Shown here: positions 26,393-33,573 of the stretch, piece by piece
Numbering within the stretch: the stretch's first letter is position 1
How the letters are laid out: every line of letters starts with the position of its first letter
Origin: Sorangium cellulosum
GTDB lineage: Bacteria; Myxococcota_A; Polyangia; Polyangiales; Polyangiaceae
Assembly (NCBI RefSeq): GCF_004135735.1
Contig: NZ_CP012670.1
Coordinates: forward strand, 7,332,501-7,396,500
Direction of reading: 5' to 3'
Length of the DNA: 64,000 bases
Made by a program: the position numbers and the translations under genes
The notes under the pieces: model-generated
What the model saw: the letters and a program-made list of their open reading frames with translations, nothing else
Told to the model about the DNA's origin: nothing
Database searches by the model: none

Positions 26393-27418
26393 TCACGACG
26401 GGCGCGCGGCCTTCCCCCCCGGCGCCGACCTGTCGCCGACCCCTGGCGCCGCGCCGGGAGCCCGCGTGATCTCCGCCGCCCGGCCGGCGACCCGGAGCGC
26501 CTCGCCCGCGACGGCGTGCTTGTACTTGACGTAGCCGAGCGCGATCACCCGCGGCCCGCGCGGATCGCTGACCCGGCTCGTGACGGCGCCGACCGCCGCG
26601 CCGCCGGGCAGCGCGATCTCGGCGCCCGGGGGCACGTCGTCCTCGCCCTCGACGGCGAGCTGCACCAGCCGCTTCTTCGCGTGGCCGCGCATCTGGAGCA
26701 TGAACACCGTCTCCTGCCCCAGGTAGCAGCCCTTGTTGAACGAGACGGCGCGCGCCTCCAGCGAGGCCTCCTGCGGGAAGTGCTGGTCGTCGAAGTCGAC
26801 CCCGAACCGCGGGACGTTGTTCTCGACGCGGAGCACCTCCCACGCCGCGTCGGTCGTGGGCAGGACCGGGCCGGCCCCGCCCGCGGCGAGCAGCGCCGCG
26901 AGGACCGCGCCCTCGGACTGCCGCGGCGCGACGAAGAGCGCGCCGCCGAGGCCCGTCCAGTCGACGATCGCGGCGTCGGCGCCGGCCGCGCGCCCCGCCG
27001 CCGCCAGGTCGGCCGACCGCGGGCCGTGGGCGAAGATCCAGCCGTGCTCGTCGGAGGCGTCCCGGATCTCGGCGTCCTCCATGATGAGGTAGCGCTCGAA
27101 CGCCTCGCGGAGCTGCCCGATGCGATCCCGCCGCGCGCCCACATGGATGCGGTCCGCCGCGATCACGATCCACACCTCGGCGAAGATCTTCCCCGTCTTC
27201 ACCACGTTGAGCCCGTACGCCCCGCCGGCGGGGGGCTCCGCCCGCCCCCCGGCGGGCAGCGGCTTCTGCGGCGCCAGATCGCAGGTGACCAGGCCGTTCA
27301 GCCAGCTCTGTCGGTCCGAGCCGGTGACGACCAGCGTCCCGAGCTCGGTCACGGGCTGCACGAGCGCCCCTTCACGGAGCGCGCGCCGCTGCTCATCCAG
27401 TTCGTGGGTCGAGTCCAT
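26393..27418 (-). CDS. ygfZ: YgfZ/GcvT-family folate-binding protein
   Basis: A 341-residue protein of the YgfZ family, which uses tetrahydrofolate to help maintain or build iron-sulfur clusters in a subset of enzymes. The diagnostic motif is KGCYLGQET (consensus KGCYxGQE), preceded by VPRFGVDFDDQHFPQEASLE. The N-terminal GcvT-like part has VTGSDRQSWLNGLVTCDL. The C-terminal 35 residues are a disordered Ala/Pro/Gly tail. The ATG at 27418 gives a normal N-terminus. A covarying hairpin element begins 56 bp upstream, separating it from the gene at 27615. Confidence 0.92.
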   Translation of the reverse strand: MDSTHELDEQRRALREGALVQPVTELGTLVVTGSDRQSWLNGLVTCDLAPQKPLPAGGRAEPPAGGAYGLNVVKTGKIFAEVWIVIAADRIHVGARRDRIGQLREAFERYLIMEDAEIRDASDEHGWIFAHGPRSADLAAAGRAAGADAAIVDWTGLGGALFVAPRQSEGAVLAALLAAGGAGPVLPTTDAAWEVLRVENNVPRFGVDFDDQHFPQEASLEARAVSFNKGCYLGQETVFMLQMRGHAKKRLVQLAVEGEDDVPPGAEIALPGGAAVGAVTSRVSDPRGPRVIALGYVKYKHAVAGEALRVAGRAAEITRAPGAAPGVGDRSAPGGKAARPS

Positions 27419-27473
27419 CGGGTCCGGATCGTGGAGGCAGAAGCCCGCGCCGTCGAGGGGGAGCGCGACGTTC

Positions 27474-27607
27474 CGGCGGGCCAGGGGGGGCCGGCGCGCA
27501 GGGGGCTCACCTCCGGGGCTTGCGTTCCGGCGAGCCCCGTTGGTGGCTCGCCTGCACTTCAGCCCCTCCGGTGAGCCCCCTGCGCGCCGGCCCCCCCTGG
27601 CCCGCCG
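27474..27607. repeat. covarying hairpin element, copy 2
   Basis: The arms 27474-27511 and 27570-27607 are perfectly complementary over 38 bp. Inside are the TCC/TCC internal loop, the GGGGCT/AGCCCC stem, the internal loop TGCGTTCC/TGCACTTC, and the apical stem GGCGAGCC/GGCTCGCC. The outer arm sequence differs from copies 1 and 3, yet pairing is perfect. The right end is 7 bases from the stop codon of the minus-strand gene at 27615. Confidence 0.92.
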
Positions 27608-27614
27608 TCCGCGC

Positions 27615-28244
27615 TCAGGGATCGACCTCGGCGACGAGCGCCGGGAAATCGGCCGACGTGTGGACGGCCGGCGCGACGATCGCCGCGTCGACGTGGCCCA
27701 CGAGGCGGCGGAGCGCGTCGGCGTCGGCCGAGACCACCTCGGCGACGACCGTGAGCGCCCTCGGGAGCGCCCCGGCCGTCGCGATCACCGCCTCGGCCGA
27801 GTCGCCCCGGACCAGCACCGCGCGCGCGCCGACCTTCACGGCGGCCGCGGCGCCCTCCGGGCTCTCGGCCAGCGCGAGCGGCAGCATGCGCATCGTCCTC
27901 GCCCCCTTCGCGAGCCGGTCCCAGTCGTCGAGCGGCAGCAGCGCGTCGATGCACACCCCGTCCGCCCCGTGGTAGCGGGCCGAGAGCGCGCCGTCGCGAT
28001 CGCCCACGCGCGACAGGCACAGCGACGGAACGGTCTTCGTCGCGCGCGCCGCCCGCTGCATGATGGGCCCCGCCCCGGCAAAGGCGAGCGCGGAGATGTT
28101 GAGCTCCTGGAGCCGCGCCGCGTCCTCCGCGGGCGTCTCCGCGTCGATGAGCCCGACCAGAGCCATGTTCTTCCTGCGGGTGGAGATCACCTGAAGAAGA
28201 TCGCGTGTGGACGGGACGATCGATCCCGCATCGAAATCCGGCAT
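27615..28244 (-). CDS. small TIM-barrel-like protein of unknown function
   Basis: A 209-residue protein from the ATG at 28244. It reads like a phosphate-binding-type alpha/beta barrel: ALVGLIDAETPAEDAARL, ISALAFAGAGPIMQRAARA, GADGVCIDALLPLDDWDRLA, VKVGARAVLVRGD, VVAEVVSADADALRRL and VDAAIVAPAVH. Alternating beta strands and helices recall TrpC/indole-glycerol-phosphate synthase or other TIM barrels, but the TrpC catalytic Lys/Glu motifs are not recognisable, so I do not assign that function. The frame is open 93 codons further upstream without a protein-like sequence. A hairpin element follows its stop by 7 bases. Role unknown. Confidence 0.6.
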   Translation of the reverse strand: MPDFDAGSIVPSTRDLLQVISTRRKNMALVGLIDAETPAEDAARLQELNISALAFAGAGPIMQRAARATKTVPSLCLSRVGDRDGALSARYHGADGVCIDALLPLDDWDRLAKGARTMRMLPLALAESPEGAAAAVKVGARAVLVRGDSAEAVIATAGALPRALTVVAEVVSADADALRRLVGHVDAAIVAPAVHTSADFPALVAEVDP

Positions 28245-28573
28245 GATGAGAGGGCCGGTAGACGAGCCGAACGCGAGGGTCAAGCGAGGGATCGCGCGAT
28301 CTCCTCTCGGGGCCAGGGTCGAGAATTTTCGGCTGTGATGTCCTGCACGCTCCTCCGCGCGGTTCACCATCGCCCGAGAGAGCGGGCGCATCGGGGCGGG
28401 AGCGAGCTCAGCGCTGCCGGAGACGCGCGGCGCTCGCGGGTCGACGTGCACCTCATCACCGCAGGCGATCATGCCTCGGGAGATCGTGCCTCGGGAGACA
28501 CTCACATGCACACGCGCACGCACAGCGCATCGTAATTTGACGTGTTGCCCGGCGTCGCGTAATCCAGTTCTCC
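28245..28573. other. divergent intergenic region
   Basis: A 329-bp gap between the barrel-like gene (minus) and the VKOR fusion (plus). It contains a 15-bp tandem duplication, GATCATGCCTCGGGA/GATCGTGCCTCGGGA (28468-28497), and a CACGCGCACGCACAGCGCA tract before the candidate promoter at 28537. No conserved frame is visible on either strand. Confidence 0.5.
28537..28565 (+). promoter_or_regulatory. sigma-70-like promoter placing +1 at the start codon
   Basis: TTGACG (28537-28542), a 17-base spacer and TAATCC (28560-28565). The expected start of transcription, about 7 bases after the -10, falls at 28572-28574, on the ATG. No ribosome binding site is present, so a leaderless mRNA is likely. Confidence 0.5.
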
Positions 28574-29914
28574 ATGTCAGGCAGTCGTGGTCTTCGCTGG
28601 CCTGCGGCGCTCGCGCTCGGCGGGTCGTTGCTGGGACTCTCGTTCAGCGCCTCGTCGACGCTCGATTACATCCGGCACCTCGACCGGCAGGTCCACGACC
28701 TGCATTGCAGCTTCATTCCCGGCCTCACCGCGCAGGAGGGCGCCGACAGCGCCTGCCGCGTGGCCATGTACAGCCCCTACTCCGCCTTGTTCCGCGAGAG
28801 CTTCTGGGGCGGTATCCCGATCTCGCTGTTCGCCCTCGGCGCGTTCGCGTTCTTCGCGGCGTTCGCGCTCTACGTGCTGCTCGCGGATCGGCACGCGCCG
28901 CGGCGCGCGGCGCACTTCCTGTTCGTCGCCGGCCTGACCCCGCTCGCCGTGTCGCTCATGATGGCGCTCATCTCGGCGGTGCGCCTCGGGGTGTTCTGCA
29001 AGACGTGCGTCGGCATGTACATCTCGTCGGCGCTGCTCGCCGCCGGCGGCGTCTGGGCGTTCCTCGAGGACCGCCGGGAAGCGCGCGCCGCGGCGTGGTC
29101 CAGCGCGACGCCGCGCCCGGCCGGGGCGGTCGGGGTGGGGCCCACGGTGCCCATGGCCCCGCTCGGCGTCGCCGGGCCGGGCGGGGCGGCCGCCGCGCCC
29201 GCCGCGCAGGGCCGCCGCCCGATGGGCTCGTGGCTGCTCCTGCCGCCCTGGCTCGTCGCGCTCGGCGTGGCCGCGGTGACGCCGGCGCTGCTCTACGCGA
29301 GCGCGCTGCCGAGCTACGAGCGCTACATGACCGGCTGCGGCAAGCTGGAGAAGCCGACCGAGCCGAACGGCGCGCTGCTCCACGTGAAGCAGGCGGGCGC
29401 GGTGCAGCCGGCGACGATCTTCGTCGATCCGCTCTGCCCGACGTGCAAGGCGTTCCACCAGCGGCTCGTGGCCGAGGGGGTGTTCGAGAAGCTCGACGCC
29501 ACGCTGGTGCTCTTCCCGCTCGACAACGAGTGCAACTGGATGCTCAGCCAGCCCGTGCACCCGGGCGCGTGCCTCGTGTCCAGGGCCATCCTCTGCGCCG
29601 ATCACCGGGCGCTCGACGTCCTCGAGTGGGCCTACGACAACCAGGAGAGCCTGCTCGAGGGCGCCCGGGCGGGGGCGGGCGCCGCCAACGTGCAGGCGGC
29701 GATCCGGCAGCGCTGGCCGGGGTTCGACGCCTGCATGGAGTCGAAGGCCACGACGCTGCGGCTGAACCGGATGCTCCGCTACATCGTGGACAACAAGCTG
29801 CCCGTCTCGACGCCGCAGATGTTCCTCGGCGAGACGCGGCTCTGTGACGAGGACACGGACATCGGGCTCCCGTATGCCGTACGGCGGCTCGCGCCGGCCC
29901 TCCGGACGAGGTGA
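28574..29914 (+). CDS. VKOR-DsbA fusion, periplasmic disulfide-forming protein
   Basis: A 446-residue membrane protein. The N-terminal half (about 1-165) is a four-helix vitamin K epoxide reductase domain with the quinone-reactive pair CKTC (Cys142/Cys145), a shuttle Cys pair (HCSF and SACRVAMYSPYSALF) and a conserved Ser. A Pro/Ala-rich linker and a fifth helix lead to a thioredoxin-fold domain with CPTC (Cys288/Cys291) in FVDPLCPTCKAFH, plus Cys residues in NECNWM and GACLVSRAILC. By family knowledge VKOR reoxidises its own DsbA-like domain, driving disulfide formation in exported proteins. It starts the operon with the OmpA-like and TlpA-like genes. Confidence 0.9.
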   Translation: MSGSRGLRWPAALALGGSLLGLSFSASSTLDYIRHLDRQVHDLHCSFIPGLTAQEGADSACRVAMYSPYSALFRESFWGGIPISLFALGAFAFFAAFALYVLLADRHAPRRAAHFLFVAGLTPLAVSLMMALISAVRLGVFCKTCVGMYISSALLAAGGVWAFLEDRREARAAAWSSATPRPAGAVGVGPTVPMAPLGVAGPGGAAAAPAAQGRRPMGSWLLLPPWLVALGVAAVTPALLYASALPSYERYMTGCGKLEKPTEPNGALLHVKQAGAVQPATIFVDPLCPTCKAFHQRLVAEGVFEKLDATLVLFPLDNECNWMLSQPVHPGACLVSRAILCADHRALDVLEWAYDNQESLLEGARAGAGAANVQAAIRQRWPGFDACMESKATTLRLNRMLRYIVDNKLPVSTPQMFLGETRLCDEDTDIGLPYAVRRLAPALRTR

Positions 29915-29921
29915 GGTGGTC

Positions 29922-30620
29922 ATGAGGGGCGCAGGGGTCATCGGGATCGCGGCCGGGTGCGCGCTGCTGGTCGTGTCCGGCATCACCGTGCACGGGCAGG
30001 TGGAGGCGGCGTCGCAGCGCCTGAAGACGGGGGTGGCCGCGGCGGTGAAGCCGGCGGTGGCCATCGCGAACGACGCCGAGGCGCCGTACTGCACCCCGGC
30101 GTTCAAGACGGTGCTCCAGCGGGTGCTCAACGCGTGCGGCCTGGTCGGGACCGAGTCGCGGCGCGGGTGCCAGCCGGCCGACGTGAAGACGCTCGCGTCG
30201 ATCAGCGACGACGATTTCAACGCGCTCTTCACGCCGCTCAGGAATCGCGGCGGCGTCGTGATGTTCGACGACGCCTCGGAGAAGCTCGACGAGGGAGGCA
30301 GGAAGATGGTCGAGGAGATGTGGCTCGACCGGCGCGGGGCGCGCTATTTCTTCATCGTCGCGCGCGCGTCGAAGACGGGGACGCCGGAGTTCAACCGGAC
30401 CCTGTCGCACAAGCGCGCGAACAGCGTGCTCTTCGACATCGCCGACCGGACGAAGGACCAGGAGCTGGACAAGAAGGTCGGGATGCTGTGGCTCGGGAAC
30501 GAGTTCGCCCAGCTCGGCGCGGAGTACTGCCAATGGAACATCTCGCGCAAGGACAAGGCATGTACGGCAGAGGCCATCAACCGGAGCGCGTTCGTCTCGT
30601 GGGTGGACTGTCAGCTGTGA
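29922..30620 (+). CDS. OmpA-like domain protein with N-terminal membrane anchor
   Basis: A 232-residue protein. The ATG at 29922 is chosen because GAGGTGG lies just upstream and a hydrophobic signal/anchor follows (VIGIAAGCALLVVSGITVHG). The C-terminal half resembles an OmpA-type peptidoglycan-binding fold: GGVVMFDDASEKLDEGGRKM, then YFFIVARASKTGTPEFNRTL and SHKRANSVLFDIADR, corresponding to the NxxLSxxRAxxV signature. Five Cys are present (APYC, NACG, RGCQ, EYCQW, KACT), which suits a substrate of the VKOR/TlpA neighbours. It begins 7 bp after the VKOR gene, and its TGA overlaps the next GTG. The role is inferred from context only. Confidence 0.75.
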   Translation: MRGAGVIGIAAGCALLVVSGITVHGQVEAASQRLKTGVAAAVKPAVAIANDAEAPYCTPAFKTVLQRVLNACGLVGTESRRGCQPADVKTLASISDDDFNALFTPLRNRGGVVMFDDASEKLDEGGRKMVEEMWLDRRGARYFFIVARASKTGTPEFNRTLSHKRANSVLFDIADRTKDQELDKKVGMLWLGNEFAQLGAEYCQWNISRKDKACTAEAINRSAFVSWVDCQL

Positions 30621-31327
30621 GGAGGAGGGGCGCGCTCCTCCGCGCCGCCGCCGCCGTGGCGGTGGCGGCCGGGCTCGCGGGCGGGTGCGACACGGAGAAG
30701 CCGGATCTGCCGCCGCCGCCGACGCCGGGCCAGGGGCGGAGCAACGCGGTGACGGCGCCGAGCGCCGCGACGGGCGGCCCGGCCGGGAGCACGAGGCCGG
30801 CCGCGAGCGCGGCGAGCGCGGCGAAGGCCGCGCCGCGGCAGCTGTGCGCCGGGCAGTCGCCCCGGCCTGCGCCGTCGTCGGGAGGGCTCACGGCGGTCGC
30901 CGCCAAGGGCGCGGGGCCGCTGCCGGCGAGCATCGGGTTCGGCGTCGGGAAGTGGGTGTGGGTGAATTTCTGGGCGGCGTGGTGCAAGCCGTGCCTGGAG
31001 GAGATGCCGCGGCTGCTCGGGTGGCAGCAGAAGCTCCGGGCGGCCGGCGTGCTCATCGACCTCGCGTTCATCTCCATCGACGACGACGAGCGGCAGCTCT
31101 CGCGGTTCCTGGAGGCCCAGCCGGGCACCGGCGTGCGCGCCTCGTACTGGCTGCCCGACGGGCCCCCGCGGGCGGGGTGGCTGAGGGCGCTCGGCGTGAA
31201 GGAGACGCCCGAGCTGCCGGTGCACGCGATCGCGGCGCCGAGCGGGCAGGTGACCTGCGTGATCCAGGGGGCCGTGGAGGACAGCGACTACCCGACGATC
31301 GCGGCGCTGTTCGGGGCGACGAAGTAA
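30617..31327 (+). CDS. TlpA/ResA-like thioredoxin-fold lipoprotein
   Basis: A 236-residue lipoprotein. The GTG at 30617 overlaps the previous stop (GTGA). The signal peptide ends in the lipobox LAGGC, followed by a Pro/Ala/Ser-rich tether to about residue 75. The thioredoxin domain has VWVNFWAAWCKPCLEEMPRL with CKPC at Cys123/Cys126, a cis-Pro segment ELPVHAIAAP and a following beta strand. Such proteins reduce or isomerise disulfides at the periplasmic face, for example in cytochrome c maturation; the specific substrate is unknown. It ends the operon and is convergent with ogt. Confidence 0.88.
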   Translation: MRRRGALLRAAAAVAVAAGLAGGCDTEKPDLPPPPTPGQGRSNAVTAPSAATGGPAGSTRPAASAASAAKAAPRQLCAGQSPRPAPSSGGLTAVAAKGAGPLPASIGFGVGKWVWVNFWAAWCKPCLEEMPRLLGWQQKLRAAGVLIDLAFISIDDDERQLSRFLEAQPGTGVRASYWLPDGPPRAGWLRALGVKETPELPVHAIAAPSGQVTCVIQGAVEDSDYPTIAALFGATK

Positions 31328-31347
31328 GCGGCGGCGGCGCCCCCGGC

Positions 31348-31361
31348 GCACGCGCGCGTGC
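31348..31361. terminator. palindrome between convergent genes
   Basis: GCACGCG-CGCGTGC is a perfect 14-bp palindrome 20 bp after the TlpA-like stop. It is short and lacks a T-run, so its terminator role is only a possibility. Confidence 0.3.
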
Positions 31362-31445
31362 TGGCGCCTCGACGGCTCGAACGTCTGCTCATTTCAGGCG
31401 GTTGCCATCCATCGGTCGCCCCCGGTGGTGGGGCCCCGGGGTGCT

Positions 31446-31970
31446 TCACCGCGGCCCTGACCCGGGGGCTGCTCCTGCGGCGCCCTCGTGCGCGAGCAGC
31501 CATCGCTTCCTCTCGAGGCCGCCGGCATATCCGGTGAGCGCGCCGCTGGCGCCGAGGACGCGGTGACACGGGATGATCACGCTGATCGGATTGCGCCCGT
31601 TCGCCAGGCCCACCGCGCGGGACGCCGACGACCGCCCGAGCGACGCCGCGATCTCCCCGTAGGTGCGCGTCGCGCCCGGGGGGATGCGCTGGAGCTCCGC
31701 CCAGACGCGGCGCTGGAACGGCGTGCCGCCCGGCTCGACGGGGATGCCCGAGAGCGCGCCGAGATCGCCGCCGAAATAGGCCCTCAGCCGGCCGGAGAAG
31801 CCGTGAGGATCCGCGGCGCGGCGCAGGGCGACGGCGCCGTGCCGCGCCGCCAGGTGGCCGCGAAGGCGCGGCGCGCAGTCCGCGAAATCGAGCGCGTGGA
31901 TCGCGCCGCCGGAGGCCACCAGCAGGAGGCCCCCGATCGGCGACTCGACCTCATCCAGCAAGAGCTCCAC
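31446..31970 (-). CDS. ogt: methylated-DNA-[protein]-cysteine S-methyltransferase
   Basis: A 174-residue suicide DNA repair protein removing alkyl groups from O6-alkylguanine. The active-site motif IPCHRV contains Cys135; GRNPISVIIPCHRVLG and TYGEIAASLGRSSASRAVG are the helix-turn-helix and active-site segments. The N-terminal ribonuclease-like domain is complete. The GTG start lies inside the end of the upstream alkA gene (20-base overlap), which indicates translational coupling. Together with the Ada-type N-domain on that protein, the pair carries all parts of an Ada-like adaptive response. Confidence 0.95.
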   Translation of the reverse strand: MELLLDEVESPIGGLLLVASGGAIHALDFADCAPRLRGHLAARHGAVALRRAADPHGFSGRLRAYFGGDLGALSGIPVEPGGTPFQRRVWAELQRIPPGATRTYGEIAASLGRSSASRAVGLANGRNPISVIIPCHRVLGASGALTGYAGGLERKRWLLAHEGAAGAAPGSGPR

Positions 31971-33474
31971 GCAAACCCTCTCCTTCCGCGGGATCGACTC
32001 CCCGCATGTCCACCATCCACAAGAGCACCGCCGCGTAGGCGCGCCACGGGCGCCACGCGTCCGCCATCGCCAGGAGGTCCGCGCCGGAGATGCCGCCGAG
32101 CGCGCGTCGCAGGCCGAGATCCGTGGCAGGAAAGGCGTCCGGCTCGCGCAGCGCGCGCATCGCGATGTACTGCGCGGTCCACTCGCCGATGCCCGGCACG
32201 CAGGTGAGCGCGCGCACGGTCTCTTCCAGCCCGCGGGATGCGTCGAGGGCGACCTCGCCCCGCGCGACCCGCGCCGCGAGCGACGTGATCGCCGCCGCGC
32301 GCGCCCGCGGCAGGCCGAGATCCGTCAGGTCGGCCGCGGCGAGCGCCTCGGGCGTCGGGAAGACGAAGCGGAGCCCCTCGGCGCCCCCGGGCAGGCAGGC
32401 GCGCAGCGAGAGCGGCTCGCCGTGCCGCTCGACGAGGCGGCCCGCGAGCTGCGTCGCGGCGCGCACGCTCACCTGCTGGCCGAGGATCGCCCGCACCGCG
32501 AGCTCGAAGCCGTCCCACGCGCCCGGCACGCGCACGCCCGGCATCGCCGCGACCCGGGGCGCGAGCCGCGGGTCGGCCCCGAGCTGCGCCGCGATCGCCT
32601 GCGGATCGGCGCCGAGGTCGAACAGCCGCCGCAGGCGCTCCGCGCAGTGGCTCAGCCCCTCGGTGCCCGGCAGCCGCAGCCGCGCGAGGAGCCAGGGCTC
32701 GCCGCGCACGGGGCACACCTCGACGACGCCGTGCCCGCCGGGCGCCCGCACGGTGCGGCGGTACGCCCCGGGGCCCGCCGACTCCACGCCGGGGATCGCG
32801 CGCTCCCCGAGGAAGCCCGCGAGGGCGTCCCAGTCGAGCGGCGGGCGGAACGGGAGGCGGAGGGCGATGCCCGGCGCGCCGCTGTCCGCGCGCGCCGCCC
32901 CCCCGCCCCGCCTCGCCGCGGCCCCTCGCAGCTCGCGCGGCGTCCGCGCGTACGCCGCGCGGATCGCGTCGTTGAAGCGGCGGACGCTCGAGAACCCGGA
33001 CGCGAGCGCCACCTCGGTCATGGAGAGCGCGGTCTCGTCGAGGAGCTTCTTCGCGAAGAGCAGGCGCCGCGTCTGCGCCACCGCGAGCGGCGAGGCGCCG
33101 ACGTGCCTCAGGAAGAGCCGCCGCAGGTGGCGCTCGCCCACGCCGAGGCGCGCCGCCAGCGCCGGGGCGTCGGCGTCGTCCAGCGCGCCCTCGGCGATGA
33201 GCCGCAGCGCCCGCGAGACCGTCGCGGAGGTGCCCAGCCACGCCGGCGTCCCCGGCGACGCCTCGGGGCGGCAACGCAGGCACGGGCGGTAGCCGGCCTC
33301 CTGCGCGGCGGCCGCGGAGCGGAAGAAGATGCACCCCTCCCGCCTGGGCCTCCGCGCCGGGCAGACCGGGCGGCAATAGATGCCGGTCGACCGCACCCCC
33401 GTGAAAAAGCGACCATCGAAGCGCGCGTCGCGGGCCTCGAGCGCGCGGTAGCAGGTGTCCTCGTCGAGCCGCAT
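31951..33474 (-). CDS. alkA: Ada N-domain/AraC/AlkA fusion, 3-methyladenine DNA glycosylase II
   Basis: A 507-residue fusion. Residues 1-80 are the Ada metal-binding methyl-phosphotriester domain, with Cys34, Cys38, Cys65 and Cys68 spaced exactly as in Ada (GIYCRPVCPARRP, GYRPCLRCRPE). Residues about 85-185 form an AraC-type double helix-turn-helix (LAARLGVGERHLRRLFLRHV, SMTEVALASGFSSVRRFNDA). Residues 200-500 form AlkA, with AILGQQVSVRAATQLAG, the HhH motif LTCVPGIGEWTAQYI and catalytic Asp452 in FPATDLGLRR. It likely senses methylated phosphotriesters, activates transcription and excises alkylated bases. The ATG at 33474 gives the canonical Ada start. Confidence 0.95.
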   Translation of the reverse strand: MRLDEDTCYRALEARDARFDGRFFTGVRSTGIYCRPVCPARRPRREGCIFFRSAAAAQEAGYRPCLRCRPEASPGTPAWLGTSATVSRALRLIAEGALDDADAPALAARLGVGERHLRRLFLRHVGASPLAVAQTRRLLFAKKLLDETALSMTEVALASGFSSVRRFNDAIRAAYARTPRELRGAAARRGGGAARADSGAPGIALRLPFRPPLDWDALAGFLGERAIPGVESAGPGAYRRTVRAPGGHGVVEVCPVRGEPWLLARLRLPGTEGLSHCAERLRRLFDLGADPQAIAAQLGADPRLAPRVAAMPGVRVPGAWDGFELAVRAILGQQVSVRAATQLAGRLVERHGEPLSLRACLPGGAEGLRFVFPTPEALAAADLTDLGLPRARAAAITSLAARVARGEVALDASRGLEETVRALTCVPGIGEWTAQYIAMRALREPDAFPATDLGLRRALGGISGADLLAMADAWRPWRAYAAVLLWMVDMRGVDPAEGEGLRGALAG

Positions 33475-33573
33475 GCCCCGCGTCGTACCCCGGATGCCGG
33501 CGCGGCTCTGGCGGTTTTCGGACCCGGGAGGACCGGCGCGCCCGCCGCCCGGCCGCGCCGGGCGCGCCGCGGC

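Noticed and set aside
27615..28244. Indole-3-glycerol-phosphate synthase (TrpC)
   Set aside because: The barrel pattern is suggestive, but TrpC catalytic motifs are not visible and no trp genes are adjacent.
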